Position numbers and translations under genes: made by a program. This document shows, one piece after another, positions 36,561-46,915 of a stretch of 64,000 bases of DNA. The stretch's first letter is position 1. Each line of letters begins with the position of its first letter. Source of the DNA: G965216255 sp965216255 (GTDB lineage: Bacteria > Bacteroidota > Rhodothermia > Rhodothermales > Bin80); assembly GCA_965216255.1 (NCBI GenBank), contig OZ244148.1:4774001-4838000 (forward strand), given 5' to 3'. Below the pieces are notes generated by a model. That model saw only the letters and a program-made list of their open reading frames with translations. It made no database searches and was not told the DNA's origin.

Positions 36561-37776
36561 ATGAAGCATCCAGTCCGTAACGCGCTGCCTGGACCTTGCC
36601 GCACCGTTTGCGCAAAGATCTGCGCTGCAGCCTTCGCTGCGGCAACGTGGCGCCCGAGACCCTGCCGTCTGGCCATGGCGGCGCTGTGTCTTGCAGCCTG
36701 TCTATTCGGGAGCCTCCGAAGCGACACGCAAGCGCAGGTCGTGCACCCTACGCCGGAGAATATGCCGGCCCGGGGTGAACTGGCTGACTACATAGCTGCG
36801 ACCGATCCCGGACCGGACGATGCCGGGCTTCAGGCACTCGCTGAGTGGCTCTCTGGTGCAACCGAGGTGATGAGATTAGGTGTGCTCGAGGGAGAAATCC
36901 ACGAAATGGTTGGCTTCGTGAGGGATGTGGCCGCAAACAGTCATGGCGATATCTTCGTACTGGATTCCCAGTCCCGGCGAGTATTGGTGCATGGCAGCGA
37001 AGGAAATTACAAACGGTCTATCGGAGGCCCGGGCGAAGGCCCAGGTGAGTTCATGGACCCGGCAGCCGTTGAGATAGACAGCCAGGATAGGGTTATCGTG
37101 GCGGACCGGATGTCCGGGGTCACCGTCTTCGAGCCGGTCGATACGTCTTTTACGGTGGCAGCCACGGTTCCGCTACCCTTCAGCCCAGGTGGCGTGTGCG
37201 CCGAGAATGGGCTGATCTACGCTACCGGAGTAAGCGGGGATTCAGTCAATGGCAATGTGCACGCGTACGCCTATACGGGTGAGCACATTAGATCGTTCGG
37301 TAAGTTATACGTGTCTGATAATTCTTCTGCGAGAATAAATGTTGTCCAATGGGCCTGTGGCGTGCCGCGCGGACAGCGAAGGGGTGGTAACCGTAGATAG
37401 GGGCTGGCCGGTCATCCGCGGATACACGAAGCATGGAGAGCCGAGGTGGACGTCCATGCTCGCCGATTTTGTCCACTTGCCCATTGTGGAAGAGGGGCGA
37501 TCCATCCGGGTCAGTGTGCCGGATGACACCTTCAACGCCATATCGGGCGCCGTCCCCCTGCCAGGCGGCTATACCATGATTCAAACAGTCCTTGTGACGC
37601 CTGAGAGCCAGGAAGCCGGCAGACGGTACGAGAGGGTCCTCACGTATCTGGTGTCTACCCGCACCGGAGAGGGATTGTACGTAGGCGACATGCTTCCGCC
37701 CGTTTATTCGGTTCGGCAGAAGCGAATATATGCGGCCGTTTCATATCCCTTTCCCCAGGTGCTGATTCTGGAGTAG
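36561..37776 (+). pseudogene. Secreted 6-bladed beta-propeller protein, frameshifted
   Basis: The first part (36561 to about 37340) has a signal-like segment (MAALCLAACLFGSLRSDTQAQ) and propeller repeats such as FVRDVAANSHGDIFVLDSQSRRVLVH and FMDPAAVEIDSQDRVIVADRMSGVTVFE. The second part continues in the +1 frame from about 37339 (MLSNGPVACRADSEGVVTVDRGWPVIRGYTKHGEPRW) to 37776, ending FPQVLILE. The join at 37335-37350 needs a single-base shift. Such NHL/6-bladed propeller proteins with IGGPGEGPGEF are common in Rhodothermales and are of unknown function. It could be a real break or a sequencing error. Confidence 0.7.
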
Positions 37777-38282
37777 GAATTCAAGTCAAGATCCGTGTAG
37801 CCCGGGAGTTCGGTTGGGCTTGGCCGGCTCCGATGTAGCGATCAGGCCAGTTTGCATCCGACGCGGTAGCAATATTCTTGCCGGACCGTCATTAGATTGA
37901 AGGATCAGGCAGTTACCCTGCGACTTATTCGCGCGTAGCCGCAATAAGGCCGCCAAAGTGCTACGCCGCGGCGACCGTCGCAAGGTCGCCAAATTGCTGC
38001 CAAGTTGTAACGTTCTTGGACATCTGGCCGGCGCGCGGTGCGCCTCTGTATCTCTTGCAGGATCGATATGGAAGCTACGCTTGATGGCTACTTCGGGATG
38101 TTGCGGCGCGGCTTGGATCTGCGGACGGAACTGTTGGCAGGCCTGACCACTCTTCTGACAATGGTCCACATCTGTATTTGTCAATCCGCAAATCCTGGCT
38201 GAGGCGGGCATGCCTTTCGGGGCCGAGTTCGTGGCCACATGTATCGTGGCAGCGGGAACTTCACCGCTTACTCGTCTACAGT
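37777..38282. other. Spacer without a supportable gene
   Basis: About 500 bases between the propeller gene and the peptidase remnant. Frames on both strands give low-complexity, Arg-rich translations without family character. Confidence 0.4.
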
Positions 38283-38621
38283 TCAGAAGAGCTTCTTGCG
38301 GCCTGCGCAGAACGTCGCACGGTGCATCTCGGGGGGGATCTCTTCCAGAAGGCGGCTTCGCCCGAGTTTGCTCCGATAGACGCCGTCGTGGAAGCATGCG
38401 GCAACCGCCCCGGACTCTTGGATTATGTTGGCGTAGTAGTGCTGCGCTGCCAAGCGAACGGGGAGGCCTTCTACACCCTGTTCGGCCACCTGACCCGGAT
38501 TTCTGTCTGGGGCCCGGGATGCCCGTGCGAGCTGATTGGCAGGCTTGGCACGCCAGACGACAATGGCGGCTGGGCGCCCCATCTGCACTTCCAGGTCATC
38601 TGCGACCTCATGGCCATGTAA
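38283..38621 (+). pseudogene. Fragment with an M23 (lysostaphin-like) domain
   Basis: The frame encodes SSEELLAACAERRTVHLGGDLFQKAASPEFAPIDAVVEAC ... EAFYTLFGHLTRISVW ... LGTPDDNGGWAPHLHFQVICDLM. HLGGDLF and HLHFQ supply the zinc ligands of an M23 metallopeptidase fold. The spacing and flanking sequence match the M23 module fused to a class III aminotransferase with a phosphotransferase domain in many bacteria. Neither the kinase nor the aminotransferase part is present, and an internal stretch after FGHL is missing. It appears to be a relic of that large fusion gene. No promoter or start codon is convincing. Confidence 0.55.
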
Positions 38622-39853
38622 CACCACGATCTAAGACCTGAAAACGGAAACCATGTGCATTTGCCATGGGTGTCCTGAAGAAAACGTAGATGCAGGGGGG
38701 GGGAGTGTTTCGCTCTTGGCTGGACGAAAAGGATTTCTTTATGCGGCGCCCCCGTTCTCTGTCCTGCCCGGCCCAGCCCAGCGCAAGTAAGGGCGTGGCT
38801 GCTGCTCCGCCGCATAGCTACGGGCCCTTTGCAATGGCTGCCTCGTGAGCTCCCATGGCAAGAAAAGCGCAAGTTCCGAACGTTAACCGAGTAGTGGGCG
38901 CGGTCACCGTGCGCTGAATCTTGCTACTTCGGAAGAATCAGGCGGAGCATTCGATAGGGCGGCCCAGAGACCGGGAGGCTTTCTACGCCGACTATATTGG
39001 ACCAAGGACATGCTTCCTCGCGGCAGGGAGGTCGCCCCCGTGTCTTTCGCCCCGGCCAGTCCGAGGGTGAGCCAGCCTTCCCTCTTCGCTGTACCGAGAG
39101 CCAGGGCCGCTCAATCCGTCTGCGACTGTGATCACGCACAATTCCCTTGGAGAGACGCTACTCTTTGGGCTACGGCTGACAGACTGATTGAGCCAGGCCC
39201 CATTGCTACCGGGTCTTTACTGTGAAGATTTAGTGAAGAGATACCCGATTGCATGTAAGTGGTTGTGCGTTACCGTTATAAAGAGGGTATCAAACAGTAC
39301 CTTAGTTGAACGATCCCTTTAAAAGGGTCGCTATTTTTCGTAAACCACATAAGAGATTATCGGTCGCAGATGCTTCCTGTACGCGTTTCGCGGCCGCATC
39401 GGATGCCATGGCAAGAAATGGGGCATACATGAAGACCCTGTTTTTTGACGCAGCAGGCGGCATAGAGAAAGGGCTGTATAGTCCCGGCAAAGTGGAATTA
39501 CGGAAATACTGAATGACATCTCTGTCGGGACGTGCATATTCCAGTGGTCGCGCCTTTGCCAAGACTCCTCAATTGCTCTTCGGAGAAATCTGCGTGAACA
39601 TGGCAAAGCGGCACGCGAGCTTGTCAGGGAAGGGAGTGCACTTCGGCACCCGGGCCGGGACAGTCCGATCAGTTGTAAGCGAAGCGGAATCACGGCCCTC
39701 AAGGGTCGGATTGCCATTGCAGTCCGATGCTTCTGAGGGCGCATTTGGTCCGCACGAAATGTTGCGGTTCAAGGCTCTACGCAGCTACCGTGCGGGCCTC
39801 GGCACGCGGCCACACTACTGTAACCACCAACTCTCGAAGAGGGGACCTTTGCC
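38622..39853. other. Spacer upstream of the giant T9SS protein
   Basis: About 1.2 kb. No frame resembles a known family. A G9 homopolymer occurs near 38695. A weak hairpin GATCCCTTT/AAAGGGTC near 39312 precedes a short T-run. The last 100 bases presumably contain the promoter for the 5.9-kb gene. Confidence 0.4.
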
Positions 39854-42800
39854 ATGAAACACGTTACCACGATAATTCGCTGGTCCGCCGTGCTGTCTAT
39901 ATTGGCCGTGCTTAGCGCAGGCTCGGTATGGGCGCAGCCGCAGATAGGAGACGCATGTTCGCCTTTAGGGGGCATCCAACCTGGTTTTCAGCCACCTTGC
40001 CAGATTGCGGCCGGTGTTGTCTGTACCTGCGCTGTAGCTTCTGTTGTTGCAGGGAATCATATATTCGCCGAGCGCAACGGGGTTGGCACAATGTGCGAGG
40101 AAGACAGTCCGTGCGACCTGAACGCCGCCATAGCCGAGGTCCAGTCCGAGGCGGATAGCGTCTGGGTACGGGTTCGCGAAGCGGGCGATATGACCCGTAT
40201 CGATGAGGACATCGAGGTCGTAAGCAGCTTTAATCTTGTCACGTACGAGAGTGGTAGTGGCAAGGTGGTGGCTGGCGGCGTAATCGTCGAGGGGGACTTC
40301 ACGATCACGGGCGCTACCGTTACCGTGGTCAAGAACACGACCCTGATGCTTGAGTCGGACGAAGTTACGATGACGGGTGAGGCCGCATTTAAGGGTGCGG
40401 TTGCGCTGGGCGGTGGCCGGTCAACGCAGAAGCTGTATGTGCCGGACGGAGCGAATTGTGTCGTTGGCGCGTTCGAGCGGCTAACGGTTCAGGGCGATGT
40501 GGAGGTTCTTGCCCCCAATGGTTGTAGTGGTGCGGCCACTACTCCGAGGGTTACCATACAGCATATGCTGAGCGTCAAGGATGCGGCCGTGCTTGACATG
40601 GGAGATGTGGAGCTGGCTGTTATTCCCGTGGTAGAGATGGAGGGAGAGGGCGACGACGCTCGCGAGATCCGCGGCATGGCGAGCGTCGAGAGCGGCGCGC
40701 GCATCGAAGGCGACGAGTACTTCATCTTGTATCCAGAAGCACCAGTGTCTGGCACCGGTCTCCCGGCCGATACGACCGTCCTAGTGGAACACGTGAATTA
40801 TGGGATTCGTGGCATACGACCTCCTTTCGCTTATTACGGACCTTGCCTGGCACTGCAGGATCCAACGGACAACCCTAACCCCGCGTTTCCTACTTGTGCG
40901 TCACCTCCGACGCCGATATGCACTCCCTCCCCGGAGAACAACAATTGTGCAGATTTTATTGTTCCTAGCAGACCTAGGGCCACCGGGGAGGTGATCAGGT
41001 TTTACGAGCCCCAGAACGCTATCGAAGAGGCGCCTGCAATTCCGGCTCGCATCACGGTAAGGTGGTACAGACCTGTCGATGGCTACGATGTTAGCATGAA
41101 GGAATGCTTCAGGGTATCTGGCGGTGGCTCCATCTCCATGGACATCCGGAAGGAAGGCCAGGGAGGGGCCTGTATTGATCTGCCCGAACTGGGAGGCGGT
41201 GGCATGAATACCGTTCTCGGCGGCAGCCTCATGCTCACGGGTACCACGCGCATCGATGGCAGCCTTCGAAACGTCGGGCGCGCGCGCACCGAGCTGTGGC
41301 AGATCCAGGAAATCACGGAAGACGTAGAGATTTTTGGCGTAAATCGGGATGACACTGATGAATTTGCCGGGGATGTGGGATCGAGATTCCTCACGGATTC
41401 CTCCTTAGGCTGCGATGACGAGGGCACGTCCTCGCGCGGCTCCGGTGTATATATCTACTCCCCCGTCCGTATCTACGGCAGCGTGTTCCTGGATGAGACC
41501 CAACAGGATCAGGCGTGCCCTACGGGCCTGCATTTCTTGGGCGACAACATGCCGGGAACAGCTAACGGGAGCACCGAAGCCGGGCAGATGTCTACTGTCA
41601 CGTCTACCATCTTCGGATCATTCGAGTCCAGCGGCAATGCGTCCATTGATCTCGGTTCCTGGAATTTTCACCACAACGTGGCATTCGAGGATGATCTCGA
41701 TATCGACTTTTCAACCCGCGAACTGTCGTTTGATGATATAGTGCTAGGTAATGTGAGGGACGATTTTGTGTTCAATATGGCGAGCCCGGCCCGCTCCGAC
41801 GCTGACGCATCCACCAGTGGCGACCAGAGCGCACCTGCTGCACAGTGCAGCTATTCGGAAGACCGCGAGGCGGCGGGCAACAAGGTGATCTTCGCGGGTG
41901 ATCTGGATCAGGATATCCGTTATACTGCGGGAGAGACCTTCAGGATTGAAGCGCTTCAGCTCAACAAGCTGGAGGACGACAATAGCGTCTACCTACGCTC
42001 CGGCGCGGCCCTGAGTGTCGCTGACCTCGAAGTCCGCTCCGGCAAGTTGATCACCAACGGCAGGCTTGACCTGAGCTCACCGCAGGCCAGTGGCACCCTT
42101 GTCCTGCATGCGGGCGGCGAGATTTCCAAGGGGTCCGCGGACATGGCCTATGCCGCACGTGATGCCGTCCCGGCCCGCATACGGTATACAGGCAGCGGTG
42201 ATGACACCTCGGGCGACGAAGTCTATGGTGAATACATGCTGGAGGGCCAGACGCTCGTCTTTTCCGTGGGGTCGCTCGAGGTATACAAGCCGGAGGGCAG
42301 TACCGCAACGCTAAATGAGACTGTAGAAGTTTCTGACGTACTTGGTCTGTACTCTGGTGAACTTGCAGTCGCGCCGGAAAAGAATCTCTTTATCGAGAGG
42401 GGTGTCTCGGTGGAGTATGGAAGCGGTGACATTGCGCAAGGCGAGGACGGAGTATCATTTCGTATGGGCACGGACTTCAGTGCGGATCAGCACGGCCTTG
42501 ACCTCTCGTATGTGGGTGCCGGAGAACGCGATGCCGGACACATGTGGGAAACGGATATGACGGCGCCGGGTCCCGCACTGGTTCGAGACGTCACCATTGA
42601 CGGCGATCTGTGTGGCATGGAAGCCCACCCTGTTATCCGGCTAAACCCCGGATTCAGCAGATTTGACGGAAGGGTTGACATCGTGCAAGGGGCGTTGGAC
42701 CTGGCTGGCCAGCAACTGGTTGCCTTCGCGGCGGACGATAATCTCTCGCAAGCCATAGATATACGGGAGGGAGGTAAACTCTGCGATTCGTCTGCGGGTC

Positions 42801-45733
42801 TGGCGTGTACAGGCAGCAGAGCGGCACCTGGTGCCGACCAGCGTGACAGGATCGACGCGTTTGGGCTGCCCCCACTGGCCGAGCGATTTCCGGTGGAGTA
42901 TAAACCGTCGATCAAGCCTGAACCCGGGGAGTTGGTGCAGCTCACCGGTACAGTACGCAAGGAAGCGTACATGCGTGAAGATGATGCTGCGGCCGCTCCC
43001 GTCGGGGTGGAGATTGCCGAAGCCATTGTCCGCAGTGCTCGGATGGCGAGCCGTACCGGAAGTGCCGCCGCCATTGACGAGTTGGGTGGCCAGCTCGAGC
43101 TCCTGAAGTCGTCGCAGTCGTTGGCGGCGAAGGCCGCGGACAACGGGGGCACGGTGCACCTATTGGGCAATGGTGATACAGAGGTGAATGTTCATACTGG
43201 TGGCAAGATGGCGCAGTTGCCGGGCTTTGTCGTGGGTCGCCAGTTGGATGAAGAAATGCGCGAAGGCAGCGTGGCGATTAGTGGAACCGGCCTCAAGGCA
43301 CCAGGGCCGGGGGACAACTCCGAGCCCAACTTGGATGGCGTGAGACTGCATAGCCTTACCCTTAAAAACGGTGCGGTTACGTTTGACCCTACTGTTGAGG
43401 TTGTGCATGTCATGACGGATCTGGAGCAGCAAGGTGGCAAGTTCTCACTCTCCGACAATGCATCGGATCTCAACTCGGTGCCGGACGATCAGCCGTGGGG
43501 CCTGATTCCTCAAACGCTGCGGGTGGGAACGGATGAGATGGCGGGCCTTCACATGCAATCGGGTGGAAGTTTTGCGGCCAACGGCGGCCACGTGTACGTA
43601 TTTGGCGACTTTACAGTGGCCAGCGATTCGGGATCAGTCAGCCAGTTCGATCTCAATCGCGGTACCCATATGGTTACGGGCAACTTCTTTGTTGGCCCGG
43701 GTGCCGGGGATGGCATGAGTAGTTATCGTCATGGCAACGGGTGTGCGGATGCCAGGCTAAGTGCCGACACGCTGGCCCATACGATCGTCATGGGCGACTA
43801 TCAATTCGCCGGAAGGGGCGATTGCTATAAGGACCATCAGTACCCGGCCAGTCAGCAGGGCCTTTCCGGCCTGGTGTCGTTCATGGGTGATTCGACGCAG
43901 ACGGTGATGGTGGCGGCAGATCCAGACGCGAATTTCGGATCTGTTACGGTCCATTCAGCAAAGGATGATCCTACGCAGGCGATTGTGCTGGGCAGCTCCG
44001 TTGCCCAGAACGAATATGGCAAACTGACGCTTCGTCGTGGTGTCGTTGATACGGTAGATGAGACCTACCTGTGGTCTGTCTACGGCACGGATATCGAGGA
44101 AAATCTATCGGGCCGCAACATGGCAGACCCGGATTCCGGCACCGTCACGCTGGGGTCGCGCGACAGTTACGTGAACGGCCCGTTTGCGCGCGCTGTTGCG
44201 TTTGGCAATGCAGGTGGCGGTGTGGTAACAGGTGGTTATCTGTTTCCGGTAGGACAAGCTGCTGATTCGATGGCCATGCGGCAAGTGGCCATGTTCCGGC
44301 CGCTCATGCTACAATTCCCGGCTGATTTGGGCGCTACGGGCATGGTGACGGTCGACTACCTGCAGGACGTCAGCGTGCAGGATTTTGAATGGCCGGACGT
44401 CGGAATGGTGGTCGACGCCTACGGAGGCGGTACGCTCACGCTGGATGCTGTGGGTAACCAGTTCTGGATGGTCCGGTTCGACAAGGTGCCGGCGCACGAC
44501 CCGAACATACGCGTTGTGGCGCCTGGCCTTCCCAACGTATTTGATGCACGCGGACTGCGGCTTATCCAGTGGGATTGCGACATGACGAATCCACGGCTGG
44601 CTGGCGTATATGATCTGGAGTCTGACGACACGAATACGGACGACGAATCGTTTGCGGTCAATGATCGTGTAAACGGGATTCTCAATCTGACGCAGGAAGG
44701 TGTCGAGGTGGAGGAATGCAGCGTCGTTGGTATCGCATCAAATCTGCTCCAGAACCCCATCAATCTGCCACCGCAGTTGGGCGGATTTGCCAATGTGCAG
44801 TACATACAGAATGTTGCCGGTACGCCGGTGGACGTATACATGGACGGGTACCGGGTCGGCAATGACTGGGCGTTCCAGTCGGCAACACAGTTTGTGAACA
44901 TCTCCGGCGGCGAACACAAGATTGATATTGTGGCCCCAGGCGATACCGATAACTCAAATCCAATCGCGTCGGAAACCATCGAGTTTAGGCACGACAGCAA
45001 CTACAACTTGATTGTGCACGGAGATGGCAGCGAAGTTAGCATCAAGGTTGTCAAGGGAGTTCGTATGCGTGCCAGGGATGCAAACAGCATGGAATTCTTC
45101 ATCGTGCACGGGGCACGTGAGCTTGGTTCGGTAGACCTCCGACTGCTCAATCCGACCAACAATTCGGAAGTACTTAATCTGTTGGCCAACAACATCGCAT
45201 GGGAAGATGTAGGAGCTTACATCCGTCTGGAGCCGGGTGGTTACAATCTGGAGATATCGACGGCAAACAATGACCGCCAGATCGAGGTATTCCGCCTGGA
45301 ATTGCAGGACTTCTACGAGCAAACGTTTGTGCTCAACCTGTCGGGGTCCGGCAAGTCCTCGGCGGAGGGACTTGCGCTGCTCGGGGTGGAGCAGGATGGT
45401 AGTACGTTCCTGCCATCGATAATCACGGCCATTGAATCTGAGGAAGAACTCCCAACCGAATTTGCTCTAAAGGGCAACTACCCGAATCCGTTCAATCCGT
45501 CAACAAATATTCAGATCGACCTTCCTGAGTCTGCGGTAGTGAGGGTTGAGATCATTGACATACTTGGGCGGCACGTAATGACGGTGACCACACAAGAGCT
45601 GGAAGCTGGAGCGAACCGAAACATCGAGGTCAACGCAGCTAGTCTTGCCTCCGGAACGTATCTGTACCGGGTTTTTGCGAAGTCGGTATCGGGTACGAAT
45701 GCCGAAAGTGGCAGGATGGTGTTGGTCAAGTAA
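39854..45733 (+). CDS. Giant T9SS-sorted surface protein (1959 residues)
   Basis: ATG 39854 follows GAAGAGGGG and starts a signal peptide (IIRWSAVLSILAVLSAGSVWAQ). The long middle region is acidic, Gly- and Ser-rich and made of short beta strands (VEGDFTITGATVTVVKNTTLMLE, LTVQGDVEV, LTLKNGAVTF), like right-handed beta-helix or adhesin scaffolds. From about base 44797 comes a DUF4397-like module (YIQNVAGTPVDVYMDGYRVGNDWAFQSATQF). The last 90 residues are a Por/T9SS type A sorting domain starting near residue 1872 (KGNYPNPFNPSTNIQI) and ending GRMVLVK. It should be exported by T9SS and anchored at the cell surface. The tail module is closely similar to that of the subtilase at 17439. No enzymatic motif is visible. 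Confidence 0.85.
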   Translation: MKHVTTIIRWSAVLSILAVLSAGSVWAQPQIGDACSPLGGIQPGFQPPCQIAAGVVCTCAVASVVAGNHIFAERNGVGTMCEEDSPCDLNAAIAEVQSEADSVWVRVREAGDMTRIDEDIEVVSSFNLVTYESGSGKVVAGGVIVEGDFTITGATVTVVKNTTLMLESDEVTMTGEAAFKGAVALGGGRSTQKLYVPDGANCVVGAFERLTVQGDVEVLAPNGCSGAATTPRVTIQHMLSVKDAAVLDMGDVELAVIPVVEMEGEGDDAREIRGMASVESGARIEGDEYFILYPEAPVSGTGLPADTTVLVEHVNYGIRGIRPPFAYYGPCLALQDPTDNPNPAFPTCASPPTPICTPSPENNNCADFIVPSRPRATGEVIRFYEPQNAIEEAPAIPARITVRWYRPVDGYDVSMKECFRVSGGGSISMDIRKEGQGGACIDLPELGGGGMNTVLGGSLMLTGTTRIDGSLRNVGRARTELWQIQEITEDVEIFGVNRDDTDEFAGDVGSRFLTDSSLGCDDEGTSSRGSGVYIYSPVRIYGSVFLDETQQDQACPTGLHFLGDNMPGTANGSTEAGQMSTVTSTIFGSFESSGNASIDLGSWNFHHNVAFEDDLDIDFSTRELSFDDIVLGNVRDDFVFNMASPARSDADASTSGDQSAPAAQCSYSEDREAAGNKVIFAGDLDQDIRYTAGETFRIEALQLNKLEDDNSVYLRSGAALSVADLEVRSGKLITNGRLDLSSPQASGTLVLHAGGEISKGSADMAYAARDAVPARIRYTGSGDDTSGDEVYGEYMLEGQTLVFSVGSLEVYKPEGSTATLNETVEVSDVLGLYSGELAVAPEKNLFIERGVSVEYGSGDIAQGEDGVSFRMGTDFSADQHGLDLSYVGAGERDAGHMWETDMTAPGPALVRDVTIDGDLCGMEAHPVIRLNPGFSRFDGRVDIVQGALDLAGQQLVAFAADDNLSQAIDIREGGKLCDSSAGLACTGSRAAPGADQRDRIDAFGLPPLAERFPVEYKPSIKPEPGELVQLTGTVRKEAYMREDDAAAAPVGVEIAEAIVRSARMASRTGSAAAIDELGGQLELLKSSQSLAAKAADNGGTVHLLGNGDTEVNVHTGGKMAQLPGFVVGRQLDEEMREGSVAISGTGLKAPGPGDNSEPNLDGVRLHSLTLKNGAVTFDPTVEVVHVMTDLEQQGGKFSLSDNASDLNSVPDDQPWGLIPQTLRVGTDEMAGLHMQSGGSFAANGGHVYVFGDFTVASDSGSVSQFDLNRGTHMVTGNFFVGPGAGDGMSSYRHGNGCADARLSADTLAHTIVMGDYQFAGRGDCYKDHQYPASQQGLSGLVSFMGDSTQTVMVAADPDANFGSVTVHSAKDDPTQAIVLGSSVAQNEYGKLTLRRGVVDTVDETYLWSVYGTDIEENLSGRNMADPDSGTVTLGSRDSYVNGPFARAVAFGNAGGGVVTGGYLFPVGQAADSMAMRQVAMFRPLMLQFPADLGATGMVTVDYLQDVSVQDFEWPDVGMVVDAYGGGTLTLDAVGNQFWMVRFDKVPAHDPNIRVVAPGLPNVFDARGLRLIQWDCDMTNPRLAGVYDLESDDTNTDDESFAVNDRVNGILNLTQEGVEVEECSVVGIASNLLQNPINLPPQLGGFANVQYIQNVAGTPVDVYMDGYRVGNDWAFQSATQFVNISGGEHKIDIVAPGDTDNSNPIASETIEFRHDSNYNLIVHGDGSEVSIKVVKGVRMRARDANSMEFFIVHGARELGSVDLRLLNPTNNSEVLNLLANNIAWEDVGAYIRLEPGGYNLEISTANNDRQIEVFRLELQDFYEQTFVLNLSGSGKSSAEGLALLGVEQDGSTFLPSIITAIESEEELPTEFALKGNYPNPFNPSTNIQIDLPESAVVRVEIIDILGRHVMTVTTQELEAGANRNIEVNAASLASGTYLYRVFAKSVSGTNAESGRMVLVK

Positions 45734-46915
45734 CGCAAGATCTTTAAGAAAAACGCGGCAGTATGCCTGTCATATTCGATCCGAATATATTCTCACGATG
45801 GGTGCATGCGGGTTTGTACCGCGTGGGACTCGGATTGAAGAAGACAGTGCGTATTGCCGAGTCCATGGGGGTAGCGGAGCGCGCTCCAGAGTGAACAAGT
45901 GGCGACTGTGGTCTAGCTCGATTACTGGGCCAGAGTCGTCCGCTTCACTCCCCGGTACTCCCATGGCACTGGTCATTTTAGAAATACTTCCCGGTACCCA
46001 CCACGCAGTGGGCGGCTTGGTGTGACATTCGGCGCTATGCCGCATCTATCCAGTTACTCTTCCGTTTTCAGAAAATTGCAAGCCGCTCTACTCGCTCGTG
46101 CTTCCCGGATTGAACACAGGTTTGCCCGCGCTTTACATTTCGGGCATTCCGGCGGCGAGCCTAGAGAGCGCGCTGCCCGCCGGGGAGCATATTCCACAAC
46201 AAATGCAAGGGAGGGCGGGTCGTACAGATGCAAGGGCAAGAGTGCGGACAAAAGGACGAAGCAGATTCCACGAGATGGCGTGCACGTCCCCCCGTTGCAA
46301 ATTCTATCCTTGCGGAGAGCTTGGGCGCAATTGGTTTTGAACGAAGATATTCGCAGCCCGATGCTACGGGCAAGGAGTCATTCAGCATACGACTGCAAAT
46401 TGTGGGGTGGGGGCGGGGGTGCCTGTGGTTCAAGTATGCGCTTGTGGTTTAGCCTTTGCCTCCAAGCGGGCCTCACGGCCCAAACAAGTTCGGCAGTGCT
46501 CAAGTCGTTCGCGCAGTTCAAACCGGACGATATTTGTGTTTGGCCTTAGGTACAAGGCTGCAAAGAGGATCCGTTATTTCCTCAATCGACTGGGCCAGCC
46601 GCCGTGCCATGTGCATCGCAGCACCACAGAAGGTTTATGGCAGTGCGCGAGCCGCTGTGGACGATTGCAGGGCGCGATTGTACTTGCAAGCTCGCTGACG
46701 AGAGATATTGTTCGATGTGCTGGCAGAGGGCACGCCCCGGGCGGGCAGCCCAGGGTGGTCGGAATCCTATGTCATGGCGACCGATACCAGCGAGGTGGCA
46801 TTACGGGTGGAGGGAGAGGCCCGAATCTGCACGTCCCGACTAATGGCGGAGAGAAACCTTGTGAGTATCTAGACGGTCGTTTCCGGAATGCGGCCTGCCC
46901 TTCGAGGCCGTCTGA
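45734..46915. other. Spacer between the two giant surface-protein genes
   Basis: About 1.2 kb with overlapping frames on both strands but no family-like translation. It may contain remnants too decayed to identify. The promoter of the Calx-beta gene should be in the 3' part. Confidence 0.4.

Noticed and set aside
36561..37776. Two separate beta-propeller genes
   Set aside because: The second frame begins mid-blade and lacks a signal peptide or ribosome site; the pieces fit one frameshifted gene better.
39306..39345. Hairpin plus short T-run as a terminator
   Set aside because: The stem is short and imperfect, and no gene ends just before it on that strand.
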